The notes under the pieces were generated by a model, which was given only the letters and a program-made list of their open reading frames with translations, did no database searches and was not told where the DNA came from. A stretch of DNA of 64,000 nucleotides. It comes from CAXXOK01 sp963663285 (lineage in GTDB: Bacteria; Bacillota; Clostridia; Christensenellales; Aristaeellaceae). The stretch covers positions 1-64,000 of the forward strand of contig CAXXNI010000002.1 of NCBI GenBank assembly GCA_963663285.2. The letters run 5' to 3'. This document shows, piece by piece, positions 7,987 to 16,182 of this stretch. How positions within the stretch are numbered: position 1 is the stretch's first letter; each line of letters opens with the position of its first letter. Both the position numbers and the translations under genes were made by a program.

Positions 7987-9510
7987 TTACCGGAAATAAC
8001 GGTTCTTCGGTTTGGGAATACGGCTGCGGCGGCCATGACGACCGGTTTTCCGCAGCAGGCGGAACGGAAGCCGAAGCAGGAAGAACAGCGCAACAAGCGG
8101 AACGGCGACGTAAAACGCCATCTCCAGCGAAAAAGGCGGGAAGGGGTTGGGGTCGGCGTACGTTTCGGCTACGATTTCTTCAATGGATTTGGGCGCGTTT
8201 TCCCGGCGGGCGATGGAACGGGAAGCGACCAGCTGGTATGTAATCGCACTGCCGCCATCGGACGGGTAATATGTAAGGGTGCCGAACACCTCGCCCTGGA
8301 TGACGGGCGTGGAGAAGTTATCGCGCGTATAGTTGATGACGACCTGCTCTTTCAGGTTGCGGGCCAGACTGTCCACTTCCGCTTTGGTTGCGACAATGTG
8401 CACCGTGCGCGTATCGGCTGTCGATTCAATGTTGAGCTGTAACTGGCCGATATTGCTATCCTCCATGGAATAACCGGTCGTTTCGATTACGGTGGGGTTC
8501 ATTTCGTATAAATCCACCGGCGTAACGCTGACAAACTGGGAAAAACCATATTCCATCAGCTTTTTACTATCCGTCCAACGGCCGGAGCTGCTGGTGTACA
8601 GTACGACGGAAATCAGCTTGACACCGTCTCTTTCGGCGGAACCGACATAGCAATACCCTGCGCGCGAGGTATAACCGGTTTTAATGCCTGTTGCGTAGGG
8701 ATAATAGTACTCGTTATCCTCGCTGGAATTCAACCAGTTGGAGCTGGTGCCCATCAGCACGCGCGAGCGTTGCAGATTACTTTTGGGCAGGCTATAGGTA
8801 AAGGTTTTAGCAATGGATGCGAAGGTATCGTTTTGCATGGCGATTCGAGCGATAATCGCCATATCCCGTGCGGTGGTGTAATGGGTATCGTCGTGCAAAC
8901 CGTTAGGGTTGGAAAAATGCGTATTGGTGCAGCCGTAGCTGGCAACGGCCTGATTCATTAAATCTATAAAGCCGGTAATGGAACCGGATATGGTTTCCGC
9001 AATCAGGTTGGCGCCGTCGTTGCCGGAGCGTACCATGGTGGCGTACAGCAAATCCTGAAAATTGATGGTTTCCCCAACGGACAGGGGAATGGTAGAACTG
9101 CCTTCTTCCAGATTGGCGGCCACCGTGTCCATGGTAGCGGTCGCGTTCATATCCCCAAATTCGATACCCAGTAACGTTGTGAGTATTTTGGTCGTGGATG
9201 CGGGAAACATTTGCTCGTCTGCATTTTTCTCAAAGATCACTTCGCCGGATTCCGCTTCAATTAAAATGGCGGATTTGGCGTACAGCTGATCGGCCGTCAG
9301 GTTTTCGGGATGCTCTTCGTCATATGCGGGGGCGTTGGAGGAAAGTGTAGGGGCGATATAACGGATGTCGGTTGTGGTATCCTCGGCCAGCGCCGCTTGT
9401 GTGGAGCGCAAAGGAGATGAACCGGTGACGTTTTGCCAGGCAAAGATACCAAGCCAAGCCAATGTCAATGCCGATAATACAGCCAAAAACCGCACAAGCG
9501 CTTTGCGCAA
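7987..9510 (-). CDS. D-alanyl-D-alanine carboxypeptidase (DacA/DacF-type, S11 family)
   Basis: A 507-residue membrane-anchored penicillin-binding protein. An N-terminal signal/anchor helix (residues 7-25) precedes the S11 catalytic domain: S105-x-x-K108 in 'FPASTTKIL', the S-x-N box in 'MVRSGNDGAN' and K-T-G in 'ATGIKTGYTSRAGYC'. A second domain follows, then a C-terminal hydrophobic helix with a basic tail that should hold the protein in the membrane. It trims the terminal D-Ala of peptidoglycan stem peptides outside the cell. The start is TTG at 9510 behind GGGGG at good spacing, and a near-consensus promoter lies 40 bp upstream. It is the first gene of the minus-strand run leading to priA (35 bp gap). 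Confidence 0.92.
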   Translation of the reverse strand: MRKALVRFLAVLSALTLAWLGIFAWQNVTGSSPLRSTQAALAEDTTTDIRYIAPTLSSNAPAYDEEHPENLTADQLYAKSAILIEAESGEVIFEKNADEQMFPASTTKILTTLLGIEFGDMNATATMDTVAANLEEGSSTIPLSVGETINFQDLLYATMVRSGNDGANLIAETISGSITGFIDLMNQAVASYGCTNTHFSNPNGLHDDTHYTTARDMAIIARIAMQNDTFASIAKTFTYSLPKSNLQRSRVLMGTSSNWLNSSEDNEYYYPYATGIKTGYTSRAGYCYVGSAERDGVKLISVVLYTSSSGRWTDSKKLMEYGFSQFVSVTPVDLYEMNPTVIETTGYSMEDSNIGQLQLNIESTADTRTVHIVATKAEVDSLARNLKEQVVINYTRDNFSTPVIQGEVFGTLTYYPSDGGSAITYQLVASRSIARRENAPKSIEEIVAETYADPNPFPPFSLEMAFYVAVPLVALFFLLRLPFRLLRKTGRHGRRSRIPKPKNRYFR

Positions 9511-9548
9511 ACCGTCACCCCCTTTACTGTCTTTCCAACCGACATTGT

Positions 9549-9577
9549 ATTATAACGCCCGCGCACCTAAATGTCCA
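9549..9577 (-). promoter_or_regulatory. Sigma-A type promoter for dacA-priA-def-fmt-rsmB
   Basis: On the minus strand TGGACA (9577-9572) and TATAAT (9554-9549) are 17 bp apart, about 40 bp before the dacA start. Between here and dnaX (9743) a weak TACAAT at 9688 could serve dnaX, but no good -35 is seen; an inverted repeat (GCGCC at 9707, GGCGC near 9726) lies just before the dnaX ribosome site. Confidence 0.7.
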
Positions 9578-9742
9578 ATAGCAGGCGGATAGCCGGAGGA
9601 TTTTCTCCCTGTTTCCACAGCCGTACATGCCCGTTTGCTTTTAAGCGGCGTTTTGGGGTGGCTATGGCGCAATGCTGAATTCTGGTGTACAATAATTGCA
9701 AATCGCGCCGGCTGTATACGGCTGGCGCAAATGGAGGAAAAG

Positions 9743-11419
9743 ATGGCTTATCAGGCGCTTTACCGGCAGTGGAGGCCGTTGAAATTTGAACATGTTGTGG
9801 GGCAGGAAGCCGTGGTTAAAACCCTGCGCAGACAGGTGGAAACCGGGCGTATCGCACACGCCTATTTGTTTTGCGGCTGCCGCGGAACCGGCAAGACCTC
9901 GCTGGCGAAAATTATGAGCCGGGCGGTGAACTGCCAAAACCCGGATCACGGGGACCCCTGCGGTGTTTGCCCGCCCTGCAAAGCGATCTTGGAAGAAAGT
10001 ACACTGGATGTGCTGGAGCTGGACGCGGCCAGCAATAACAGTGTGGATAACGTGCGCGATCTGCTGGAGCAGGTGCGCTACCCTGCGCAGGTAGGGAAAT
10101 ATAAAGTTTACATTATTGACGAAGTGCATATGTTGTCTACCGCAGCATTCAACGCGCTGCTGAAAACACTGGAAGAGCCGCCCGAACATGTGGTTTTCAT
10201 CCTCGCGACGACCGAGCCGCAGCGTATACCGGCGACGATTTTAAGCCGTGTACAGCGCTTTGATTTTGGCCGAATTTCCGCACCGCTGTTGATGGGACGG
10301 ATGCAGGAAGCGCTGGATAGGCTCAATGTGCAAGCGGAACCGGAAGCGATGCAGATGGTTGCGCGCGCTGCAGAAGGAGCGATGCGCGATGCGTTCAGCA
10401 TTTTGGATATGTGCGTTTCCGCAGCGACGGAAGGCAAATTGACCGCAGAAATCGTGCGTACCGTGCTGGGTGCAAGCGATAAGGATTTTCTGTTTTCCTT
10501 CAGCGACAGCATTGCGGCAGGCGACGCCGCGGGCGTAATGGCGCATATCGACACACTGATGCGCTCCGGGCGGGAACCGCAGGTGTTTTTACGGGAGACG
10601 GCGCGGCACATGCGCGCGCTGCTGACGGTAAAAGCCGTAAGCGAAAACGCAGCGGAACTGCTGGAAGTGACCGATGAGGATGAAAAGCGTTATCGCGCGC
10701 AGAGCGGTAAGTTTTCACAGGAGAGACTGCTGCGTATCACCGGAGATCTGATGCGCGCGGAAACTGAATTGCGCTATGCTTCCTCTCCCCGTATTGGGCT
10801 GGAGATTGCGGCGCTGCATGCCTGCATGGACAATCAGGGTGAAGATGCGCAAGCGCTGCTGGAGCGAATCGCTACGCTGGAAAACCGCTTGCAAACGCTA
10901 AACGCGGCGTTGGAAAGCGGTACGCTTACGGCAGCGGCCCCGGCACGTTCCAAAACGGCAAAAGTGCCTGCCGAAGGCGCAAAGCAGCCGGGAAAACCAT
11001 CGGAAAACGCAAAAACCGCACCTAAAACCGCCGTATCCAACGGAGATGACAATGCGGTTTGGGAACAGGCTCTAAAGCTGATTGCCAAGACCGAACCGCC
11101 TTTGTACGGCTTGCTGAAAAAAGAACGGTTCATCGGTTCGGAGGGCAATGTATTTCGCGTACAGGTGGCTTTTGCCCGCAAAGAGTTTACGCTGGGAAGG
11201 CTGAATGAACCAAAGCGGCGCGACAAGGTAAGCCAGGCGCTGACTGAGGCGGCAGGCAGAACTGTTACCTTTGAAGCGGTGCTGGAGGGCAGCGCGGAGG
11301 TTAAGCGGGAAAACGACATTCGGGATGAAAACGCGCAGACGCTGATCCATACGCTGGGGCACGACCTGGTGCAGATAGATGATGGGTCGTCTACAAAACG
11401 CATGGAGGAACAGCTGTGA
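9743..11419 (+). CDS. dnaX: DNA polymerase III subunit gamma/tau
   Basis: The clamp-loader ATPase, 558 residues from the ATG at 9743, which sits 6 nt behind GGAGG; a longer upstream frame exists but lacks such a site and the family begins at 'MAYQALYRQWRP'. Seen: Walker A G45-T52 (GCRGTGKT), a four-Cys zinc site at about 64-79 ('CQNP...CGVCPPC'), Walker B/sensor 'YIIDEVHML', the arginine-finger region 'ILSRVQRF', then the lid and collar domains and an Ala/Lys-rich linker leading to a tau-like C-terminus. It loads the sliding clamp and links polymerases at the fork. It overlaps rsmA by 4 bp, in a dnaX-rsmA pair instead of the more usual dnaX-yaaK-recR order. Confidence 0.96.
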   Translation: MAYQALYRQWRPLKFEHVVGQEAVVKTLRRQVETGRIAHAYLFCGCRGTGKTSLAKIMSRAVNCQNPDHGDPCGVCPPCKAILEESTLDVLELDAASNNSVDNVRDLLEQVRYPAQVGKYKVYIIDEVHMLSTAAFNALLKTLEEPPEHVVFILATTEPQRIPATILSRVQRFDFGRISAPLLMGRMQEALDRLNVQAEPEAMQMVARAAEGAMRDAFSILDMCVSAATEGKLTAEIVRTVLGASDKDFLFSFSDSIAAGDAAGVMAHIDTLMRSGREPQVFLRETARHMRALLTVKAVSENAAELLEVTDEDEKRYRAQSGKFSQERLLRITGDLMRAETELRYASSPRIGLEIAALHACMDNQGEDAQALLERIATLENRLQTLNAALESGTLTAAAPARSKTAKVPAEGAKQPGKPSENAKTAPKTAVSNGDDNAVWEQALKLIAKTEPPLYGLLKKERFIGSEGNVFRVQVAFARKEFTLGRLNEPKRRDKVSQALTEAAGRTVTFEAVLEGSAEVKRENDIRDENAQTLIHTLGHDLVQIDDGSSTKRMEEQL

Positions 11420-12267
11420 AAAAGTCGTATGTTACCAAAGCGCCGAAACGAAACGGCGCTTTCCACTATAAGCATGATTTGGGACAACACTTCCTATATG
11501 ATACGGAATTACTGCGCTCGCTGGTAAAGCAGGTGGGTGTGCAAAAAACAGACAATGTGCTGGAAATCGGCCCCGGCGCCGGGACGCTGACAGCCTGTTT
11601 GGGAGAAGCCGCCGGTAAGGTATTGGCGGTGGAGGTGGACGAAACTGTACTGCCTTTTTTACGTGTGGCAACGGAAAGTTTCGGGAATGTAGAAATTTTG
11701 CAGAGCGATATCCGAAAAATGAATCTTGCTAACCTGTCGCAAATGTTGGGCGAAAGCTGGATGGTGATTGCCAATATTCCTTATAATATCACCACACCAA
11801 TTTTTGATCTGTTTTGGGGCAGCGGGCTGCCTGTAACCTGCATGGCGGTAATGGTGCAAAAGGAAGTAGCCGATAAGCTGATGGCACTGCCCGGTGACCC
11901 GGCCTATGGGTTGATGAGCCTGCGCTGCCGGTATTACTGTGAGCCGGAAATGATAGCGGTCGTTCCCGCGGCTGCGTTTACCCCGCCGCCTAAAGTGGAT
12001 AGCGCATTTGTAAAACTGACATTCCGTAAAGCTTCGCCCGCGCCCGTGGAAGATGAAGCGCTGTTGTGGCGTATGATCCGCGCTTCCTTCAACCAGCGGC
12101 GAAAGACACTGCAAAACACACTGAAGGGCGTACAGCCACTGACTGTGGACACCGTACGCAGCGCACTGAAAGCGCTGGGGCTATCGCCCACGGTACGCGG
12201 TGAAGCGCTTACCCTGATGGAATGGATTGCGCTGGCGAACCACTTGGCACAGCAGAAGCAAGTTTAA
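11416..12267 (+). CDS. rsmA: 16S rRNA dimethyladenosine transferase (KsgA)
   Basis: A 283-residue SAM-dependent methyltransferase that dimethylates two adjacent adenosines near the 3' end of 16S rRNA late in small-subunit assembly. Seen: 'HDLGQHFL' at 20-27, SAM motif I 'VLEIGPGAGTLT' near 48-59, acidic motif II 'AVEVDETVL', the catalytic motif IV 'NIPYNI' near 119-124, and the C-terminal helical domain 'SFNQRRKTLQN'. The start is GTG at 11416, overlapping the dnaX stop (GTGA), with GGAGGA just upstream, so it is probably translated by coupling. A terminator lies 185 bp beyond the stop. Confidence 0.96.
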   Translation: MKKSYVTKAPKRNGAFHYKHDLGQHFLYDTELLRSLVKQVGVQKTDNVLEIGPGAGTLTACLGEAAGKVLAVEVDETVLPFLRVATESFGNVEILQSDIRKMNLANLSQMLGESWMVIANIPYNITTPIFDLFWGSGLPVTCMAVMVQKEVADKLMALPGDPAYGLMSLRCRYYCEPEMIAVVPAAAFTPPPKVDSAFVKLTFRKASPAPVEDEALLWRMIRASFNQRRKTLQNTLKGVQPLTVDTVRSALKALGLSPTVRGEALTLMEWIALANHLAQQKQV

Positions 12268-12367
12268 TAGCAGCATGCGGTGTGAAGGCTGTAAAAACTA
12301 CTCGGTAGGAGACAACACAGAATAAAGTGGAAAATCGCAGGATGGAAATCGCAAACTTGCATTATGT

Positions 12368-12405
12368 CCGCAAAATATTTTTAGCTGAATAAAAATTTTT
12401 TGCGG
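12368..12405. repeat. 16-bp near-perfect inverted repeat downstream of rsmA
   Basis: Arms CCGCAAAATATTTTTA (12368-12383) and TAAAAATTTTTTGCGG (12390-12405) match with a single mismatch around the 6-nt loop GCTGAA. It precedes the rsmA terminator by about 45 bp. It could be an RNA stem protecting the 3' end or a protein-binding dyad; neither is shown. The rest of 12268-12694 holds no gene. Confidence 0.6.
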
Positions 12406-12449
12406 TGAAAATATCTTTTTTATATGGCAGCGTAAAATAGAAAAACGGA

Positions 12450-12479
12450 AAAAACGGCTTGAATAAGCCGTTTTTTTTG
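12450..12479 (+). terminator. Rho-independent terminator of dnaX-rsmA
   Basis: Arms AAAACGGCTT (12451-12460) and AAGCCGTTTT (12465-12474) with loop GAAT, followed by eight T's in total. Confidence 0.88.
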
Positions 12480-12694
12480 CGTTGCTCGGGGGAAAGATCA
12501 ATGCCTTGGAAGGAAAAATGTTTGTGAAATGAAAAACAATTTAAAAATTGCAGCAGGAGTTATGAAGCATTTCGAGAATTATTGGAATTAGGGCGAGTTT
12601 GTGCCATTTCGTCCGAATATCAACCTCAACAGCGGTATTTACCGCTTGGAAGCCACGCGGCTTCTGTATTAAGAACTCCAAGGAGGATACCATT

Positions 12695-14269
12695 ATGAGT
12701 CTGGACTTGTCTTATCTGGGCCTCAACGGAACCAAGAACGTGTATCGTAACCTTTCTCCCAGCGCGCTGGTAGAATGTGCTTTGGAACGCGGAGAAGGCA
12801 AACTGAGCAAAACCGGTGCGTTGGTTGTTAAGACCGGCAAATACACCGGCCGCTCCCCCAAAGACCGCTTTGTGGTTGACGAGCCTTCCATCCACGACGA
12901 GATCGCTTGGGGCAACATCAATGTGCCGACCAGCCCCGAAAAATTCGACAGCCTCTACAATAAAATGCGCGGCTATTTTCAGAACCGCGATGCGTTCGTG
13001 TTCGACGGTTTTGCCGGTGCGAACGATAAATACCGTGTGCCGATCCGCGTTGTGACCGACCTGGCCAGCGAGAATCTTTTCATTCATCAGCTGCTGCGCC
13101 GTCCCGAAGCGGGCGATCTGGAAAACTTTGCTCCCGGTTTCACCGTTATTGCTGCGGTGGGCTTGAAGCTGATTCCCGAAATTGACGGCGTGAACAGCGA
13201 AGCTGCGATCATGATCAGCTTTGAGAAGAAGATGATCCTGGTTGCCTGCAGCCGTTATGCCGGCGAAATCAAAAAGGGTATCTTCAGCGTAATGAATTAC
13301 ATTCTGCCTAAGCAGAACGTACTGCCCATGCACTGCTCCGCCAACGTTGGCAAAGCCGGTGACAGCGCCATTTTCTTCGGCCTTTCCGGTACCGGCAAGA
13401 CCACCCTGTCCGCTGACCCCAACCGTAAGCTCATCGGCGATGACGAGCACGGCTGGTGCGATGACGGTATCTTCAACTTTGAAGGCGGCTGCTATGCCAA
13501 GTGCATTAAGCTGTCCAAAGAGCATGAGCCGGACATTTACAACGCCATCCGCTTCGGCGCGCTGGTTGAAAACGTTGTGATGGACGATGAAACCCGTGAG
13601 TTTGACTTTGATGATGACAGCCTCACCGAAAATACCCGTGTAGGTTACCCTGTAACCCATATTGATAACGTTGAGCTTTCCGGCGAAGCCGGCACGCCAA
13701 ACACCATCATCTTCCTGACGGCCGATGCTTTCGGCGTACTGCCCCCCATCAGCAAGCTCAACCGTGAAGCCGCCATGTACCAGTTTGTAAGCGGCTACAC
13801 CGCAAAGCTGGCTGGCACCGAGCGCGGTATTACCGAGCCGGAAGCCACCTTCTCCACCTGCTTTGGCGAGCCCTTCTTCCCGCTGCCCGCCAGCCGCTAT
13901 GCGGAATTGCTGGGCGAGCGCATCGACAAGACCGGTGCGAACGTGTATCTGGTTAACACCGGCTGGGCCGGCGGCAGCTACGGCAAGGGCGGCAACCGCA
14001 TGAAGCTCCCCCTGACGCGCGCGATGGTAACCGCAGCTCTTAACGGCGAACTTGAAAAAGGTGAATTCGAACTGGATCCCATCTTCAACGTGCTGGTTCC
14101 CAAGACCTGCCCGGGCGTACCTTCCGAAGTGCTTTCCCCGCGTGAATTCTGGGCAGATAAAGCTGCTTATGAAGTAACCGCCAAAAAGCTGGCCGGTATG
14201 TTCCAGAAGAACTTTACCAAGTATACCAATATGGACCAGAAGGTTGTGGAAGCTGGTCCTAAAGCCTGA
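12695..14269 (+). CDS. pckA: Phosphoenolpyruvate carboxykinase (ATP)
   Basis: A 524-residue enzyme that interconverts oxaloacetate plus ATP with PEP, CO2 and ADP; in anaerobes it often runs toward oxaloacetate. Seen: kinase-1a P-loop G229-T236 (GLSGTGKT), kinase-2 'LIGDDEHGW', the substrate-binding 'RYAGEIKKGIFSVMNY' and 'STCFGEPFFPLP', all as in the ATP-dependent family and not the GTP one. The ATG at 12695 has AGGAGG 8 nt ahead; an in-frame extension of 32 codons upstream has no site and is rejected. The gene stands alone: a terminator closes it and the previous operon is also terminated. Codon use is strongly biased, in line with high expression. Confidence 0.97.
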   Translation: MSLDLSYLGLNGTKNVYRNLSPSALVECALERGEGKLSKTGALVVKTGKYTGRSPKDRFVVDEPSIHDEIAWGNINVPTSPEKFDSLYNKMRGYFQNRDAFVFDGFAGANDKYRVPIRVVTDLASENLFIHQLLRRPEAGDLENFAPGFTVIAAVGLKLIPEIDGVNSEAAIMISFEKKMILVACSRYAGEIKKGIFSVMNYILPKQNVLPMHCSANVGKAGDSAIFFGLSGTGKTTLSADPNRKLIGDDEHGWCDDGIFNFEGGCYAKCIKLSKEHEPDIYNAIRFGALVENVVMDDETREFDFDDDSLTENTRVGYPVTHIDNVELSGEAGTPNTIIFLTADAFGVLPPISKLNREAAMYQFVSGYTAKLAGTERGITEPEATFSTCFGEPFFPLPASRYAELLGERIDKTGANVYLVNTGWAGGSYGKGGNRMKLPLTRAMVTAALNGELEKGEFELDPIFNVLVPKTCPGVPSEVLSPREFWADKAAYEVTAKKLAGMFQKNFTKYTNMDQKVVEAGPKA

Positions 14270-14293
14270 TTACCGTAACCACTTTCCCCCTCT

Positions 14294-14325
14294 GCCGCCC
14301 GGTTGCATCGCCGGGCGGCTTTTTC
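14294..14325 (+). terminator. Terminator of pckA
   Basis: Perfect arms GCCGCCCGG (14294-14302) and CCGGGCGGC (14311-14319), 8-nt loop, then TTTTT. Confidence 0.92.
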
Positions 14326-14439
14326 TATTGTATGTTTTGATATTATAATAGGAAAACAAGCAAGGAATACATGCCGGTAAGCGCGAAAACACTAAAGGAA
14401 AATAATCGTAATGAAACAGTAAGAAGCTGGGGAATGGCG

Positions 14440-15078
14440 ATGGGTGTACTTACGCTGGTTGGGCAGGGCGTCCGTTTTGGAATGCTGCTGCAGCTGGCAG
14501 TTGGACCGGTATGCCTGTTGGTATTGAGTACTGCGGGAACGCTGGGTTTTTGGCCCGCCATGCCGCTGGTGGCGGCAGTAACACTGGTAGATGCCTTCTA
14601 TGTATCGCTGGCAATGCTGGGTGCTACGGCGTTAGTATCCAAGCCGGGAGCGCAGCGTTTGCTGGCGATCGTCGGCGGGTTGGTGCTGGTGCTTTTCGGT
14701 GTTGATATAGTGATGAGCGCGCTGGGGAAACCGCTGATCCCATCATTCTCGCTTTTTTCCGTTGCAGAGGAAACCAACCGTTTTGTGCAGGGTTTAGTGA
14801 TTACGCTTTCTAACCCGCTTACGCTTCTTTTCTGGGGTGGTATGTTCACGGCAAAGAGCATGGAGAATCGTTGGGAACGTCCACAACTATGGCTGTTTGC
14901 CACAGGCTGCGTGCTTTCCACCGCACTTTTTCTCACGGGAATAGCGGCGTTTGGCGGTGTGTTTGCGGGCCGCGTGCCCCCGGTTGTTATTCAAATACTC
15001 AATGTTGGGGTCGGGGCGGCGCTCATCTTTTTCGGCATACGGCTCTGGCTTAGAAAGGCGAAGCCTGTTAACGGCTGA
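14440..15078 (+). CDS. LysE/RhtB-type amino-acid exporter
   Basis: About 212 residues and nearly all membrane: five to six hydrophobic segments. The N-terminal stretch 'FGMLLQLAVGPVCLLVLSTA' carries the family's 'xQxxPGP'-like signature (here AVGPV), and 'SNPLTLLFWGG' matches the second conserved 'NPK/NP' loop. Such proteins export amino acids or related metabolites. The start is uncertain: ATG 14440 has GGGG at 7 nt and gives the usual family N-terminus, while ATG 14371 would add 23 polar residues and has its own weak AGGAA. A possible TATAAT lies at 14344-14349. Substrate unknown. Confidence 0.8.
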   Translation: MGVLTLVGQGVRFGMLLQLAVGPVCLLVLSTAGTLGFWPAMPLVAAVTLVDAFYVSLAMLGATALVSKPGAQRLLAIVGGLVLVLFGVDIVMSALGKPLIPSFSLFSVAEETNRFVQGLVITLSNPLTLLFWGGMFTAKSMENRWERPQLWLFATGCVLSTALFLTGIAAFGGVFAGRVPPVVIQILNVGVGAALIFFGIRLWLRKAKPVNG

Positions 15079-15130
15079 ACCAACTTTTATTGTCGTTTTC
15101 CCATGGCTGTGCAAGCAAAAATATGGCAAA

Positions 15131-15192
15131 TTCTCATGGAATTCTCATGAAACCATCAAGGATTTCTCAAGCAGTGAATGTGCTTTTATGGT
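15131..15192 (+). promoter_or_regulatory. Four 11-bp direct repeats leading into a promoter
   Basis: Consecutive 11-bp units start at 15131 (TTCTCATGGAA), 15142 (TTCTCATGAAA), 15153 (CCATCAAGGAT) and 15164 (TTCTCAAGCAG). The last unit lies at the -35 position of a TATGGT (15187-15192) with a 17-bp spacer. Helically phased 11-bp direct repeats at -35 are the layout of OmpR/PhoB-family response-regulator sites. The downstream target is the pair of small membrane proteins at 15244-15913. Confidence 0.6.
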
Positions 15193-15243
15193 ACGATTTA
15201 TCCGTACCCGGGAACAACGGATAACGCAAGGAGGAACCAAACC

Positions 15244-15537
15244 ATGGAGGGCACAGGAAACCGTGATAAGCGCTTGCTGAGCATACTATACCGTACGCGC
15301 TTCAAAGTAAGCAGAAATGGGCAAACCATCGTAAACCTGTCGATATTGTTCAGTATTATGGCGGTGGTGCTCGCGCCATGGCTGGTGGTGCTTGGCCTGG
15401 TGGCCGCATTGGTAACGGGCGCTCATTTCACCATCGATACCAAGGGGCTGGGGTTTGAACAGAACTTTGACGATGTCATCCGCAATGCGGCCGGCAATGT
15501 AAAGCACGCCGTTGGAACCATCACGAGAGACGAATAA
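15244..15537 (+). CDS. Small DUF4342-like membrane protein, copy 1
   Basis: A 97-residue protein. A polar N-terminus leads to 'GQTIVNLSILFSIMAVVLAPWLVVLGLVAALVTGAHFTI', two short hydrophobic segments with a central 'APWL', followed by a polar tail with 'IRNAAGNVKHAVGTI'. The pattern of a beta-like start, hydrophobic hairpin and Thr/Ile-rich exit resembles DUF4342. ATG at 15244 has AAGGAGG ahead. It is a paralogue of the next gene (shared 'LLYRTR', 'TIVNLS.LFSI', 'APWLV') and sits behind the 11-bp repeat array, so a response-regulator-driven envelope role is inferred. Function unknown. Confidence 0.75.
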   Translation: MEGTGNRDKRLLSILYRTRFKVSRNGQTIVNLSILFSIMAVVLAPWLVVLGLVAALVTGAHFTIDTKGLGFEQNFDDVIRNAAGNVKHAVGTITRDE

Positions 15538-15583
15538 GCAAGGTGGCTGCATTACGAACAATAAAAGCGGGAGGAATACCACT

Positions 15584-15913
15584 ATGGATAACAACACGAA
15601 TACGAACAATGGGAAAACGGGTTTGTTCAGCTTACTGTACCGTACACGCATTATGATTAAAAAGGGCGAAAGCACTATCGTAAACCTGTCGGTTCTCTTC
15701 AGCATCATTGCGCTGCTCTGTGCACCATGGCTGGTGATTATCGGTGCGATTGTTGCGCTGGCGCTGGGGTACCGGTTCTCGATTCAACGCAACGCGGAAG
15801 GGTTCGCCAAGGACTTTGAGCACGTTGTAAAAGATGCGGCCGACAATGTAAAAAATGTTGTAGAGCATGTGAAAGACAGCGTTGAGCCCAACGACAACGA
15901 CGATCAGGAATAA
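15584..15913 (+). CDS. Small DUF4342-like membrane protein, copy 2
   Basis: A 109-residue paralogue of the preceding gene, 46 bp downstream in the same presumed transcript. Shared core: 'SLLYRTR', 'STIVNLSVLFSIIALLCAPWLVIIGAIVAL' (two hydrophobic segments). The tail is longer, amphipathic and acidic ('KDAADNVKNVVEHVKDSVEPNDNDDQE'), suggesting a cytoplasmic helix. ATG 15584 has GGGAGG ahead. A terminator follows 45 bp after the stop. Tandem duplication is the likely origin. Function unknown. Confidence 0.78.
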   Translation: MDNNTNTNNGKTGLFSLLYRTRIMIKKGESTIVNLSVLFSIIALLCAPWLVIIGAIVALALGYRFSIQRNAEGFAKDFEHVVKDAADNVKNVVEHVKDSVEPNDNDDQE

Positions 15914-15956
15914 TCGCCGCTAACCCGGCATGTAAAGCCTATACCTGTAACAAAAA

Positions 15957-15983
15957 CCCGAAGCGGAAAGCTTCGGGCTTTTG
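15957..15983 (+). terminator. Terminator after the DUF4342-like pair
   Basis: Arms CCCGAAGC (15957-15964) and GCTTCGGG (15970-15977), loop GGAAA, then CTTTTG. Confidence 0.85.
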
Positions 15984-16182
15984 TTATCCCAAAGCCCAAG
16001 CTGCATTTTCAGCTGCGGGAAGCTTTGGGAATCATTTACGAATGAATAGGTGCATTTCATTGCCACCCTCGCTTTTCAGTGTTTCGGACTGCTTAAACAT
16101 TTTGGCAGCGTGTGTGCAAAACGAGGCTTTTAAGGATAATGAATTTGTTTGTAAATGGCACTGTATTTTGCTTATGGTATAC

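Noticed and set aside
9635..9742. N-terminal extension of dnaX
   Set aside because: The GGAGG site and family start both support ATG 9743; the extension overlaps the probable promoter region.
12626..13660. A 344-codon open frame on the minus strand across pckA
   Set aside because: It is the antisense shadow of a highly codon-biased gene; no ribosome site and no protein-like pattern, while the plus-strand gene has all family motifs.
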